DNA of 64,000 nt from Pedobacter sp. Leaf194 (GCF_001423945.1 NZ_LMPU01000015.1:1-64000); one strand, 5' to 3'. Shown: positions 9,435 through 18,645, numbered from the stretch's first letter. Notes: a model not told the origin generated them from the sequence alone. Translations and numbers: made by a program.

Positions 9435-10487
9435 TTAGTTTGATAAATTATGATAAAGTGAAAGTTTATCCGTGCCCACTTGTATTTCTTCGGCTAAAGT
9501 ACCATTTATTACAGGAGAAGCAATTCCTTCGGTCCAGCTATTTTTTGAAGTGAAAATCCTGGCCTCATCCCACAAATTTGCTGTCAAAAACTGATTAATA
9601 ATATTGGCACCACCTTCAATAATTACGGATTGTATATCCATCAAATACAGTTGAAAAGCAATTTTTTGAGGTAGGTAAAACTGCATATCTTCCATTTGTA
9701 TATAGTGTACATTTCCTAAAACATCTGTTTTGATGTGATTGAAGATTATTGTTTTTGCTTCATCATTAAAGATATGATTGTTTAAAGGAACCTCAAGATT
9801 TTTATCAATAACTAGTCTAACCGGGTTCTTTCCTGGCCACTCTCTTACTGTTAGCTGAGGATTATCCATTATCGCAGTCTGCTTTCCAACTAAAATGGCA
9901 TCTTCTTCTGTCCGCCATTTATGCGCAAGCCTTTTTGCTAGGCCACCGCTAATCCATTTTTGATGGCCGTCCAGAGTAGCAAAATAGCCATTCGCGGTTT
10001 GTGCCCATTTTAAAATAATAAACGGTCTTTGCTTTTGAATTCTGGTAAAAAAGCGCCGGTTAAAATGTTTGCATTCATCATCCAAGATACCACTGCGCAC
10101 CTCTATGCCCGCATTTTTAAGTTTCTCAATTCCTTTACCGTCAACGCCCGAAAAAGGATCGCGGTTTCCAATAACCACTTTTTTAAGTTGATGTTTTACA
10201 AACAAATCTGCGCACGGCGGAGTCTTGCCAAAGTGTGCACAAGGTTCCAGATTTACATAAGCAGTGGCTTTTTTAAGTAAAGATTCGGCTTTTAACCCAT
10301 AGTTATCGAACACAGACTTTACGGCGTTTGGTTCTGCATGGGCTTCGCCAAATTTCTGGTGATAGCCTTCTCCAATAATCTTGTCATCGGCCACAATTAC
10401 ACAGCCAACCATCGGGTTAGGACTTACATTCCCGATAGCTGAGGCCGCCAATTCTAAACAGCGTTTAATGTAAAATTCATCGCTCAT
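9435..10487 (-). CDS. ribD: Bifunctional riboflavin biosynthesis deaminase/reductase RibD
   Basis: 350 aa enzyme for the second and third steps of riboflavin synthesis. The N-terminal deaminase domain (about 1-145) has the zinc site HAEPNAV and PCAHFGKTPPC, with the usual SPNPMVGCVIV start. The C-terminal reductase domain (about 150-350) has the LKWAQTANGYFA and VIIEGGANIINQFL segments. It heads a four-gene chain with the permease, YigZ and nucleoside phosphorylase genes. The promoter element TACTTTTG ends five bases before the ATG, so the message may be leaderless. Other riboflavin genes are not in view. Confidence 0.93.
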   Translation of the reverse strand: MSDEFYIKRCLELAASAIGNVSPNPMVGCVIVADDKIIGEGYHQKFGEAHAEPNAVKSVFDNYGLKAESLLKKATAYVNLEPCAHFGKTPPCADLFVKHQLKKVVIGNRDPFSGVDGKGIEKLKNAGIEVRSGILDDECKHFNRRFFTRIQKQRPFIILKWAQTANGYFATLDGHQKWISGGLAKRLAHKWRTEEDAILVGKQTAIMDNPQLTVREWPGKNPVRLVIDKNLEVPLNNHIFNDEAKTIIFNHIKTDVLGNVHYIQMEDMQFYLPQKIAFQLYLMDIQSVIIEGGANIINQFLTANLWDEARIFTSKNSWTEGIASPVINGTLAEEIQVGTDKLSLYHNLSN

Positions 10488-10549
10488 TAGCGCAAAAGTA
10501 GTTAAATTATGACAAGTATAGTTGCACCAAATTATTACTTTTGCATTCG
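10488..10549. promoter_or_regulatory. Divergent ribD/prmC promoters, both abutting the start codon
   Basis: The 62-base gap carries two copies of the Bacteroidota -7 element TACTTTTGC, one per strand. On the minus strand it covers 10500-10493, with five bases to the ribD ATG. On the plus strand it covers 10536-10543, with six bases to the prmC ATG. A start site the usual few bases downstream would fall on or next to each ATG, predicting leaderless transcripts. No convincing -33 TTG was seen at standard spacing. Confidence 0.65.
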
Positions 10550-11395
10550 ATGAACATTAAAGAGCTAGAACAAGAATTTATACAGAATTTAAGTCAATTG
10601 TACGGTCCCGATGAAGCTAAATCAATTTTTTACCTCTCCGCTTCGAACATCCTGAAACTAAATTACAGCGAGTTAATTATAAAAAAGGATAAGCCATTAT
10701 CAGATAATGATTCGGCTTCTGTCTTAAAAATTTTAGCTGACTTAAAAACCAGTAAACCCGTTCAGCAAGTACTAGGCGAAACCCTTTTTTATAACTTAAC
10801 GTTTAAGGTGAACGAGCATGTTTTAATTCCGAGGCCAGAAACCGAAGAGCTGACCGATTGGATTATTAAAGAGATTCGAGATAAAAAACATTCGCTACTT
10901 GACATTGGCACTGGCTCCGGATGCATCCCTGTAAGCATCAAGAAGAATTTGCCTTCTCTTGACGTATCCGCTTTGGACATCTCCGCTGACGCCCTACAAG
11001 TGGCTAAGGCTAACGCAATTTTAAACGCTGTAGAAATTAATTTTATAGAAGCCGATATTCTTGCGTTTTCAGATGGCGAGAAGTATGATGTTATTGTGAG
11101 CAATCCACCCTACATTCGTAAATCTGAAAAAGGGAATATGCATGAGAATGTTTTGGCACATGAACCTCATTTGGCGTTGTTTGTAGATGACAAAAATCCC
11201 TTAATCTTTTACGAGGCTATCGCGGAGTTTGCGACTAAAAATTTAAATCCTGATGGCTATTTATTTTTCGAAATCAACGAGAATTTATGGTCCGAAACAC
11301 TTCAGGTACTAATAGATAAAAGGTTTAAAAACATTGAGTTGAGAAAAGACATGCAGGGAAAGGATAGGATGATTATGGCTAGAACGAATCCCTAA
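10550..11395 (+). CDS. prmC: Peptide chain release factor N5-glutamine methyltransferase
   Basis: 281 aa SAM-dependent methylase that modifies the glutamine of the GGQ motif in release factors, tuning translation termination. The SAM loop DIGTGSGC is at 118-125 and the catalytic NPPY at 185-188, followed by the conserved IRKSEKGNMHENVLAHEPHLALF. The N-terminal helical domain (1-75) binds the release factor. The ATG at 10550 is preferred over an in-frame TTG three codons upstream, which lies inside the promoter element. Its stop overlaps that of the convergent recombinase by four bases. Confidence 0.93.
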   Translation: MNIKELEQEFIQNLSQLYGPDEAKSIFYLSASNILKLNYSELIIKKDKPLSDNDSASVLKILADLKTSKPVQQVLGETLFYNLTFKVNEHVLIPRPETEELTDWIIKEIRDKKHSLLDIGTGSGCIPVSIKKNLPSLDVSALDISADALQVAKANAILNAVEINFIEADILAFSDGEKYDVIVSNPPYIRKSEKGNMHENVLAHEPHLALFVDDKNPLIFYEAIAEFATKNLNPDGYLFFEINENLWSETLQVLIDKRFKNIELRKDMQGKDRMIMARTNP

Positions 11396-12291
11396 GACCG
11401 GGGATGAAACTGAGTTACAACCTCTCGCAGATAGTCGCGGTCCAGGTGTGTATAAATTTCAGTTGTAGTAATACTCGAGTGTCCTAGCATTTCCTGAACA
11501 GCCCGCAAATCTGCACCGCCTTCTATCAAGTGTGTTGCAAAGGAGTGGCGCAGGGTATGTGGACTAATGGTTTTATGGATTCCAGACTGAACTGCCAGGC
11601 TTTTAATCAAATTAAAAATTGTGATCCTTGACAGTTTGGCCCCAAAACGATTTAGAAAAATAAAATCCTCGTTTCCTTTTTTTATTTTTACATGTACCCT
11701 GATTTGATGTAAGTAAATATCTAAAAGCTTCAAAGCAACGCTACCAATCGGAATAATACGTTCTTTATTCCCTTTCCCAATCACTTTAATAAACTCTATT
11801 TGTGGATAGAGGTTCGAAATTTTTAGTTCTGTTAACTCTGTAACACGTAAGCCACAGCCATACAAAACCTCTATAATGGCCTTATTTCGCATCCCTTCGG
11901 GTTTTGATGCGTCAATCGAATCAATTAGACTGTTTATTTCGTTAATATTAAGCGTATTCGGAAGTTTCCTAACGAGTTTTGGTGCTTCCGTGAGCGCCAT
12001 AGGATCTACAACGATAATTTCCTCGAGCATTAAATAAGAGAAGAAAGCCTTTAACCCTGAGATAATTCTGGCCTGGGTGCTTCCCAACATGCCGAGGTTG
12101 TTTAGCCAACTTATAAATGCTTTAATGTCAGTCGCCGAAATTTCACTTACATTAGGTGCTGCATCAATAGATTTAAAATATTGACTCAGTTTATCAATAT
12201 CATTAAGATATGCCTGGACGGAGTTCCCGGAAAGTGAGCGTTCCAACTTTAAATAAGCCTTAAATCCTTTTGTATATGATGGCCAAAGCAT
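11392..12291 (-). CDS. XerC/XerD-type tyrosine recombinase
   Basis: 299 aa site-specific recombinase, full length for Xer proteins that resolve chromosome dimers at dif. The N-terminal SAM-like core-binding domain spans about 5-95 and the catalytic domain about 110-299. All active-site residues are visible: R149, K173, H245, R248, H271 and the nucleophile Y280. The ATG at 12291 gives the standard N-terminus; the frame is open 35 codons further but that region holds the promoter. No integron or phage genes flank it, so a housekeeping Xer role is likely; XerC versus XerD is not decided. Confidence 0.9.
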   Translation of the reverse strand: MLWPSYTKGFKAYLKLERSLSGNSVQAYLNDIDKLSQYFKSIDAAPNVSEISATDIKAFISWLNNLGMLGSTQARIISGLKAFFSYLMLEEIIVVDPMALTEAPKLVRKLPNTLNINEINSLIDSIDASKPEGMRNKAIIEVLYGCGLRVTELTELKISNLYPQIEFIKVIGKGNKERIIPIGSVALKLLDIYLHQIRVHVKIKKGNEDFIFLNRFGAKLSRITIFNLIKSLAVQSGIHKTISPHTLRHSFATHLIEGGADLRAVQEMLGHSSITTTEIYTHLDRDYLREVVTQFHPRS

Positions 12292-12329
12292 GTTTTTAAT
12301 TAATTTTTTTTTATAACATTGCAACGTTA

Positions 12330-12337
12330 CAAATTTA
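12330..12337 (-). promoter_or_regulatory. -7 promoter element for the Xer recombinase gene
   Basis: TAAATTTG on the minus strand fits the Bacteroidota -7 consensus TAnnTTTG and would give a leader of about 30 bases before the ATG at 12291. Its position inside the longer open frame supports the shorter start. Confidence 0.5.
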
Positions 12338-12402
12338 ACGCTACAAGACATCAAGGTTCTAAGGATTTTTTGGACCCGGCGTAGTAGCAAAACCAATTAA
12401 CG

Positions 12403-12822
12403 ATGAGAATTCAAATAATAAACGGACCAAACCTAAATCTTCTGGGTGTTCGAGAACCTTCAATTTATGGAAACACGAGCATTGAAGATTATATTGCAGA
12501 ACTGAAAGAAATTTACAGCATTGTTGACATCGACTATTTTCAGAGCAATATTGAGGGAGAATTAATTAATAAGCTTCATGAAGTGGGATTTAGTTATGAT
12601 GGCATAATTTTGAATGCAGGCGGCTACACACATACATCAGTTGCTATTGCAGATGCAATTGCCGCAATAAAAACGCCGGTAGTGGAAGTGCATATTTCGA
12701 ATATTTACGCCCGCGAAGAATACAGGCATGTTTCTTTAACAGGGAAAAACTGCCAGGGGGTTTTAACGGGATTCGGCATGAATGGCTACAGATTAGCCTT
12801 GGAAAGTTTACTGATAAAATAA
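12403..12822 (+). CDS. aroQ: Type II 3-dehydroquinate dehydratase
   Basis: 139 aa enzyme for the third step of the shikimate pathway, dehydrating 3-dehydroquinate to 3-dehydroshikimate. The type II signature NGPNLNLLGVREPSIYG carries the catalytic Y22. The second conserved block has the catalytic H97 in VEVHISNIYAREEYRH, and NAGGYTHTS binds substrate. Full length for the dodecameric family. Followed after four bases by a thioredoxin-like gene. Confidence 0.95.
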   Translation: MRIQIINGPNLNLLGVREPSIYGNTSIEDYIAELKEIYSIVDIDYFQSNIEGELINKLHEVGFSYDGIILNAGGYTHTSVAIADAIAAIKTPVVEVHISNIYAREEYRHVSLTGKNCQGVLTGFGMNGYRLALESLLIK

Positions 12823-12826
12823 CAAA

Positions 12827-13552
12827 ATGATAAAGGCATCACTCTCAATTATACTCCTGATGATTTCATTGATTGCAGGAGCACAAACTGTTAACAATCA
12901 GAGCAAGAAGCGGGTATTAAATGAACAGTCTGTAGTGCGAGGCGAAAATGGGCAGGTTTACCCGGCAAGCATTTGGAAAAAACTGGTACAGACAGGAAAA
13001 TATGCAATTAAATCACGAAATACGAGCACTGAAACTGGTCAGCCTGAATGGGTTGTTTATGAATTAACTGCTGAACATGCAAAGGCAATTTTGGAGAAAA
13101 TGGCTAAACCGAGGCAAAGTGCCTCCTTTGTTGCAGGTGAAAAATTTCAGGGCTTCAGAACTTCAGACATCAATGGAAATAAGTTTGACCTTAGAAACAC
13201 CGTTGGAAAAGTTATCGTTCTAAATTTTTGGTTCATCAATTGTCCGCCCTGCAAAAGCGAAATTCCCGACCTAAATAAGCTGACTGAAACGTATAAAGAT
13301 AAAGACGTTATTTTCCTGGCCGTAGCGCTCGACCCAAAATACGACTTGAAAGAATTCTTAAAAACAAATCCATTTAGTTACAATATTATTGATAGCGGGC
13401 GCTTTATTGCAGATAAATATGGCGTAAAAGGCTATCCAACTCATGTTGTTATCGATAAAATGGGCATAATAAAATTTAGCACCTTGGGACTAGCGCCAAA
13501 CACGATTGCCTGGATCCAAAAATCTATCGATGAATCGCTGGCTGTGAATTAA
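12827..13552 (+). CDS. Exported TlpA-like thioredoxin-fold protein
   Basis: 241 aa. A signal peptide (about 1-20, ending AGAQ) exports it to the periplasm. Residues 100-241 form a thioredoxin-like domain of the TlpA/ResA (AhpC/TSA) type with a CPPC active site at C139-C142 and the cis-proline segment GVKGYPTHVVID. The first 95 residues after the signal are not a recognised domain. Likely a periplasmic disulfide reductase. It shares four bases of stop codon with the convergent glycosyltransferase. Confidence 0.85.
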   Translation: MIKASLSIILLMISLIAGAQTVNNQSKKRVLNEQSVVRGENGQVYPASIWKKLVQTGKYAIKSRNTSTETGQPEWVVYELTAEHAKAILEKMAKPRQSASFVAGEKFQGFRTSDINGNKFDLRNTVGKVIVLNFWFINCPPCKSEIPDLNKLTETYKDKDVIFLAVALDPKYDLKEFLKTNPFSYNIIDSGRFIADKYGVKGYPTHVVIDKMGIIKFSTLGLAPNTIAWIQKSIDESLAVN

Positions 13553-14559
13553 AGATCGGAGAAGAATTTTATTTTCCTGATAAAAAATGCCCAGACCACA
13601 CTTTTTTTGTAAACTCCGGTATGTTCATTGTATGGCTTTTGAAACAGCTTCCTCTTTGTTGCGGTTCTGGCTATATCTTTAACAAAATGCCAGTGACCTT
13701 TAGTTACGGCAAGCGTAAATTTTGGCTTACCTGAAAGCAGGAAATGCCACCAGGCGATAAAATCAATACACATTCTTATAGCAATCCTGAAAACTGCATC
13801 GCCAACCGGGAGGTTTTTCTGCATAATTATCAGGTTGTTTCTGAAGTTAAGGTAGGTTTTAAAAGGATTTTCGGTTTGAAGTGTGCCACCACCAACATGA
13901 AATACCTCTGCAGTAGGACAAAAAACCACCTTATAATTCAGGTTTTTTAATCTCCAGCACAGGTCTATCTCCTCCATGTGCGCAAAAAGGTCGGCATCTA
14001 ATCCGCCGGTTTCCTTCCAATACCTGCTTTTTATAAAAAATGCAGCACCACTTGCCCAAAAAATTTCTTTCACTTCATTGTACTGTCCGCGGTCTTGCTC
14101 ATAAACGTTAAACAATCGCCCGCGGCAAAAAGGGAAGGCATAAATATCTAAAAAACCGCCTGCGGCACCAGCATATTCAAATTGGTCCTTATCCAGTTGC
14201 CACTTAATTTTTGGTTGAGCCGCAGCAATTTTATCATCGCTTTCCATTAACTCAATCACCGGACTAATCCAATTCGGCGTTACCTCAACGTCTGAGTTTA
14301 GCAGCACAAAGTAATCAGCATTTACGCGTTCTAAAATCTTATTGTAGCCACCCGCAAAGCCCAGGTTTTTTTCATTTTTTAAAATTGTAACCGTGGGGAA
14401 GTTTGTTTCGATAAACGCTAAAGAATCATCTGTAGAGCCATTATCGCCGACAACAATTTGGAGGTTGTCATATTCAGACTTCAAAACTCCGGGCAAAAAC
14501 TGTTCGAGAAAAGATTTTCCGTTCCAATTTAAAATTACAACCGCTACTGATGGGTTCAT
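13549..14559 (-). CDS. Family 2 glycosyltransferase
   Basis: 336 aa GT-A fold transferase. VAVVILNWNG opens the nucleotide-binding fold, GDNGSTDDSL follows, and the DxD-like metal site is NSDVEV near residue 92. HMEEIDLCWRLK is the usual ED/QxxRW-type region near the acceptor site. This arrangement resembles rhamnosyl-type GT2 enzymes of cell-surface polysaccharides. The C-terminal hydrophobic stretch suggests membrane association. It starts seven bases after the acyltransferase gene ends, so the pair is probably one envelope transcription unit. Confidence 0.85.
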   Translation of the reverse strand: MNPSVAVVILNWNGKSFLEQFLPGVLKSEYDNLQIVVGDNGSTDDSLAFIETNFPTVTILKNEKNLGFAGGYNKILERVNADYFVLLNSDVEVTPNWISPVIELMESDDKIAAAQPKIKWQLDKDQFEYAGAAGGFLDIYAFPFCRGRLFNVYEQDRGQYNEVKEIFWASGAAFFIKSRYWKETGGLDADLFAHMEEIDLCWRLKNLNYKVVFCPTAEVFHVGGGTLQTENPFKTYLNFRNNLIIMQKNLPVGDAVFRIAIRMCIDFIAWWHFLLSGKPKFTLAVTKGHWHFVKDIARTATKRKLFQKPYNEHTGVYKKSVVWAFFIRKIKFFSDL

Positions 14560-14565
14560 TTATAT

Positions 14566-15438
14566 TTATTCAGGTTTAAATTTCCAGCGTTTGTGGCTCC
14601 AAAGCCAATACTGTGGTTTCTCTTTAATTATATCTTCTAAAAAACGAAAGTGCAAATTAGTTATTTCTCCATCAACTGTGCTTGCCGGATTTAAGCACAT
14701 TGGCAAAACTTCTACGTTGTAGTAACCCATTTTAACGGGCGTTACTTTAAAATAATAAATTGGCCTGTTAGTAGATTTGGCGATTTTTTCTACCCCCAGC
14801 AAAGCTGCTGTTGGCTGGTTTAAGAAATTAAGAAAATACTTACTTTCTTCCCTTACCGGCGATTGGTCGCTGGCAAAGCACAATAAACTAGGCTCATTTT
14901 TATACGTGGCCATACAGCGCAAAGTCTGCCTCATGGCCACAAAAACATTCCCGAACCTGGTACGCATTTTATTAAACCAGTTTTCGAAAATCTTATTATT
15001 TATCGGCTTGAAAATTACAATCGTTTTTGCCGATATGTTTAAGCCCAGGGCCAACGTGCCTAATTCCCAGTTACCATAATGGCCGGTACATGCAAGCACG
15101 CTGGCGCCGTTTTCAAAATGGGCTTCCAGTTGCTCCAAACCAGAAAATTTTACCCGCTTTAAAACAGTAGTTTTTGATATTGTTGTTAATTCTATGATTT
15201 CGAAAATTAATTCGGCAAGAAACTTGAAGTACTGTTTTTGGATACGAATGATTTCGGCTGCAGATTTTTCGGGAAACGAATTACTTAGGTTTGCGCTGAC
15301 AACTTTTTTTCGGTAACGGATTACGTAATAAAGAAGATAATATAGTAATCTTGCAAAAACATACAACACCGGAAGGGGTAGTAGCGATATCAGGCATAAA
15401 AAAAACACGCCCACGTGCGCAATCCCTCTTTTAATCAT
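14566..15438 (-). CDS. Lipid A / lysophospholipid-type acyltransferase (LpxL/HtrB family)
   Basis: 290 aa inner-membrane acyltransferase. An N-terminal hydrophobic helix (about 8-40) is followed by the catalytic HX4E motif as H120-E125 (GHYGNWE). Downstream ASDQSPV is a typical second block. The family adds secondary acyl chains to lipid A or related acyl-lipids. The ATG at 15438 is preferred; the frame runs to 15483 but that overlaps the divergent wbqC gene and the promoter. It sits with a glycosyltransferase, consistent with envelope lipid or glycan work. Confidence 0.85.
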   Translation of the reverse strand: MIKRGIAHVGVFFLCLISLLPLPVLYVFARLLYYLLYYVIRYRKKVVSANLSNSFPEKSAAEIIRIQKQYFKFLAELIFEIIELTTISKTTVLKRVKFSGLEQLEAHFENGASVLACTGHYGNWELGTLALGLNISAKTIVIFKPINNKIFENWFNKMRTRFGNVFVAMRQTLRCMATYKNEPSLLCFASDQSPVREESKYFLNFLNQPTAALLGVEKIAKSTNRPIYYFKVTPVKMGYYNVEVLPMCLNPASTVDGEITNLHFRFLEDIIKEKPQYWLWSHKRWKFKPE

Positions 15439-15460
15439 TAATTTTAAAACGTTTGAACTA

Positions 15461-15468
15461 CAAACATA
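15461..15468 (-). promoter_or_regulatory. -7 promoter element for the acyltransferase gene
   Basis: TATGTTTG on the minus strand matches TAnnTTTG and predicts a leader of roughly 15-20 bases before the ATG at 15438. Confidence 0.45.
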
Positions 15469-15477
15469 TATTTTCAA

Positions 15478-16089
15478 ATGCAAAATACTGCTATACTTCC
15501 ATTATTTTATCTTCCTCCTGTTAGCTACTTTACTAAATTACAGCAACTTAATCCTGGTTTTTTATTAGAAAAATACGAGCATTTTCCTAAACAAACCTAT
15601 CGAAACAGGGCGAGCATATATTCGCCAAACGGGAAATTAGACATTACCGTCCCGGTTGTTAGAGGTTCTAAAATGCGTACCGCAATGAAAGATGTTAAAA
15701 TAAGCTACGATTTTAACTGGCAGCGCCTGCACTGGATGAGCCTTGAAAGTTGTTACCGAAGCTCCGCATATTTTGAATTTTACGAAGATGAATTATTGCC
15801 ATTTTACACGAAAAAATTTGAGTTTCTTTTCGATTATAATCTTGAGCTTCTGCAATGGCTAACGAAAAAACTAAAACTTAATGTAGAATACAAATTCACC
15901 AGCGAGTATTTAGATGAGTTACCATCATCAATGAACTATCGGGAGATGATGAGTCCGAAGAAAAGTGACGATCTTGTAAACAATAAGCCATATTATCAGG
16001 TTTTTGAAGATAAACATCAATTTTTACCTAATTTGAGTATCGTAGATTTACTATTTAATCAAGGCCCGCAAGCCCGGTTATATCTTTAA
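15478..16089 (+). CDS. WbqC-like family protein
   Basis: 203 aa WbqC-like protein. Conserved features include the start AILPLFYLPPVSYFTKL, FPKQTYRNRASIYSPNGKLDITVPV and WQRLHWMSLESCYRSSAYFEFY. WbqC genes usually occur in O-antigen or exopolysaccharide clusters, and their exact role is unresolved. Divergent from the acyltransferase/glycosyltransferase pair, and followed by corA after three bases. Confidence 0.85.
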   Translation: MQNTAILPLFYLPPVSYFTKLQQLNPGFLLEKYEHFPKQTYRNRASIYSPNGKLDITVPVVRGSKMRTAMKDVKISYDFNWQRLHWMSLESCYRSSAYFEFYEDELLPFYTKKFEFLFDYNLELLQWLTKKLKLNVEYKFTSEYLDELPSSMNYREMMSPKKSDDLVNNKPYYQVFEDKHQFLPNLSIVDLLFNQGPQARLYL

Positions 16090-16092
16090 ACA

Positions 16093-17214
16093 ATGGCTAA
16101 AAACAAACCTCGTAACCGTCATAAACATTATAAAGTGCCTGAACCTGGCACCAGTCCGGGTTTATATTCGATTGACGAGAACGCCTTGCAACCAAAAATC
16201 ACATTTCATACCTATAACGAGAAGAGTTATAAAAAGGAGGAAATCGACAACATCAATAACATCGATAAACTCACTGAAAATGCTGATTTTTTTTATTGGT
16301 TTGACATTAAAGGTTTGGCAGACCCGGCAATATTCGAAACGTTATACTCCAAATTAAATGTAAGCAGGCTTGTGCTTGAAGACATAACGAGCTCCTATCA
16401 GCGACCAAAATTAGACGAGTATGATAATGACAAATACGTGTTCGCAGTTAGCCGCCATCTATATTTAAATGACGATAAACAATTATGCAACGAGCAGATA
16501 TCTTTTATCCTGACCTCAAAATTTTTAATTTCCTTTCAGGAAAATTATGAAGATTGTTTTAATCCGGTAAGGAAGCGCTTGGAAATTGGTAAAGGCAATA
16601 TAAGAATTGGCGGCCCGAGTTACCTTATGTATGCCATAATGGATGTTATTGTGGATAACTACTTTACACTATTAAATCACTGGGGCGAGGAATTGGATTC
16701 TATTGAAGACCGTTTGTTCGACAACCCTGATAAAAGGATAATGTACGATACCCAGGCCATAAAACGCTCGCTAATTACAATAAGAAAGGTTGCTTGGCCA
16801 GAGCGGGATAAACTTAACGACATTTTGAGAAGTGATAGTGATTTAATTAACAGTGTTACCAAGACCTATATTAAAGATGCTTATGATCACTGCATTCAAA
16901 TTATCGATTTTATCGAATCATTAAAGGAGATAGCTTCGGCCAACATTGATATGAATCTTTCCATCATCAGTAACCGAATGAATGAGATAATGAAGGTGCT
17001 CACCATCATTTCATCAATTTTTATTCCTTTAACCTTCATAGCCGGAATTTACGGTATGAACTTTAGCAGGGAAGACCCTGTAACCGGCAAGGTTTTGCCC
17101 GCCAATATGCCCGAACTGTACGCTCCACATGGTTACATTTATACCTGGATTGTAATGGGCGTAATCGCGGTTATTCAGGTTATTTACTTTTGGCGACGAG
17201 GCTGGTTCAAATAA
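16093..17214 (+). CDS. corA: CorA-type magnesium/cobalt transporter
   Basis: 373 aa pentameric divalent-cation channel. A long cytoplasmic domain (about 1-300) ends in the pore-lining helix, with the selectivity motif GMN at 321-323 after AGIYGMNF and a second transmembrane helix (about 347-366) ending in a basic tail. Length and layout are normal for CorA. It sits three bases after wbqC and 78 bases before mgtE, a second unrelated Mg2+ transporter. Confidence 0.92.
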   Translation: MAKNKPRNRHKHYKVPEPGTSPGLYSIDENALQPKITFHTYNEKSYKKEEIDNINNIDKLTENADFFYWFDIKGLADPAIFETLYSKLNVSRLVLEDITSSYQRPKLDEYDNDKYVFAVSRHLYLNDDKQLCNEQISFILTSKFLISFQENYEDCFNPVRKRLEIGKGNIRIGGPSYLMYAIMDVIVDNYFTLLNHWGEELDSIEDRLFDNPDKRIMYDTQAIKRSLITIRKVAWPERDKLNDILRSDSDLINSVTKTYIKDAYDHCIQIIDFIESLKEIASANIDMNLSIISNRMNEIMKVLTIISSIFIPLTFIAGIYGMNFSREDPVTGKVLPANMPELYAPHGYIYTWIVMGVIAVIQVIYFWRRGWFK

Positions 17215-17261
17215 CAGATCCAACGGAAGTCAAAAAAGAAAATTTAATATTAAAATCGCTT

Positions 17262-17269
17262 TAGATTTG
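17262..17269 (+). promoter_or_regulatory. -7 promoter element for mgtE
   Basis: TAGATTTG fits the TAnnTTTG consensus and lies 23 bases before the mgtE ATG, so mgtE can be transcribed apart from corA. No Mg2+-sensing riboswitch can be seen in this short gap. Confidence 0.5.
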
Positions 17270-17292
17270 CTATTTTAGAAGCTTTCAGCAAC

Positions 17293-18645
17293 ATGCAATC
17301 ATCATTCGAAATAGATAAAAGCGACGTACTAAAGGTTAAAAATGCGATTTTAGCCGGAGATGAGACTTTAAAAATAGTTTTAGCGGATTACCATGCCTCA
17401 GAAATCGCGATTTTATTCGAACGGTTAGATAAAACCGAGCAGCAGCACATCATTAATTTACTGCCTGCAGAACTTGCGTCAGAAATTATTTCTGAGATGG
17501 ATGAAGAATCTCATCCTGAGGACCTGCTGTTTCAGCTCCATCCAGATAAACGTACAGAAATTGTTGAAGAGCTTGATTACGATGATGCCACAGATATCAT
17601 CTCCCAACTAGAAGATCACGAACAGAAAGAGATTCTGAACGAGCTGAATGAGGAAGATGCGTCGAATATCAGGAATCTGTTAACCTACGACGAGAAAACG
17701 GCAGGTGGCTTGATGAATACCGATCTAATTTGCGTTAACATCAACCTTACCAAAAAAGATGCGATCGATGAAATCATCCGCCAGAGCGAAGAGATGGAAG
17801 AATTTTATACCATCTATGTAGTTGACGATGCTGAAATTTTTAAAGGAATTGTTTCTCTAAAAGATATTATTAAAGCCAGGCATAATGCACAAATTACCGA
17901 GCTGGTAAAGGTTGATGCTGTTTATGTACACCCAAACACCGACCAGGAGGAAGTTGCCAGCCTGATTTCACAATATAACCTAACGAGTATACCGGTAATT
18001 GATGAGCATCAAAAATTACTCGGCAGGGTAACTTTCGATGATGTAATTGATGTGATGCAGGCAGAAAGCACGGAAGATATCTTGAAAATTTCCGGTGTAT
18101 CAGAAGATGAAGAATTAAGCGGTAACTGGGTTGAAGCTGTTAAATCACGTTTGCCCTGGTTAATTATTAATTTGGGAACAGCGTTTTTAGCCTCATCGGT
18201 TGTTCGTTATTTCGACCCAACTATTAAATTGATTCCTTCTTTAGCTGCCTACATGACGATTATTGCAGGAATGGGAGGAAATGCCGCTACACAAGCGCTG
18301 GCCGTAACCGTTAGGCGGATTTCGCTTTACGATTTGACCGATAAGCAAGCTTACCGAACGGTTTTGAAAGAGTTTACTGTCGGGCTGATTAATGGCGCCG
18401 CCAACGGACTTATTGTGTTTATTTTTGCCTTCTTATTTGATGGAAACCCGATGCTTGGTCTGGTAATTTTTCTGGCAATGACAGGAAATCTCGTCATTGC
18501 TGGTATAACCGGTGCAGGTATCCCTTTAATTTTAAAGAGGGTAGGTATCGACCCGGCAATTGCTTCATCAATTATAATTACCACCTTTACTGATGTTTTT
18601 GGCTTTCTTTTAATCCTAGGTTTAGCAAGCAAACTGTTACTTTAA
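17293..18645 (+). CDS. mgtE: MgtE-type magnesium transporter
   Basis: 450 aa homodimeric Mg2+ channel. The acidic N-domain (about 20-130) is a superhelix (LPAELASEIISEMDEE). Two CBS domains follow (about 130-250) and regulate gating with Mg2+. A five-helix membrane domain (about 283-450) holds the pore, including GMGGNAATQALAV and AGITGAGIPL. Full length. Ends 23 bases before a strong terminator. Confidence 0.93.
   Translation: MQSSFEIDKSDVLKVKNAILAGDETLKIVLADYHASEIAILFERLDKTEQQHIINLLPAELASEIISEMDEESHPEDLLFQLHPDKRTEIVEELDYDDATDIISQLEDHEQKEILNELNEEDASNIRNLLTYDEKTAGGLMNTDLICVNINLTKKDAIDEIIRQSEEMEEFYTIYVVDDAEIFKGIVSLKDIIKARHNAQITELVKVDAVYVHPNTDQEEVASLISQYNLTSIPVIDEHQKLLGRVTFDDVIDVMQAESTEDILKISGVSEDEELSGNWVEAVKSRLPWLIINLGTAFLASSVVRYFDPTIKLIPSLAAYMTIIAGMGGNAATQALAVTVRRISLYDLTDKQAYRTVLKEFTVGLINGAANGLIVFIFAFLFDGNPMLGLVIFLAMTGNLVIAGITGAGIPLILKRVGIDPAIASSIIITTFTDVFGFLLILGLASKLLL

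Noticed and set aside
11392..12291. Tyrosine recombinase as a sign of a mobile element
   Set aside because: No att sites, phage genes or composition change; it fits a housekeeping Xer recombinase.
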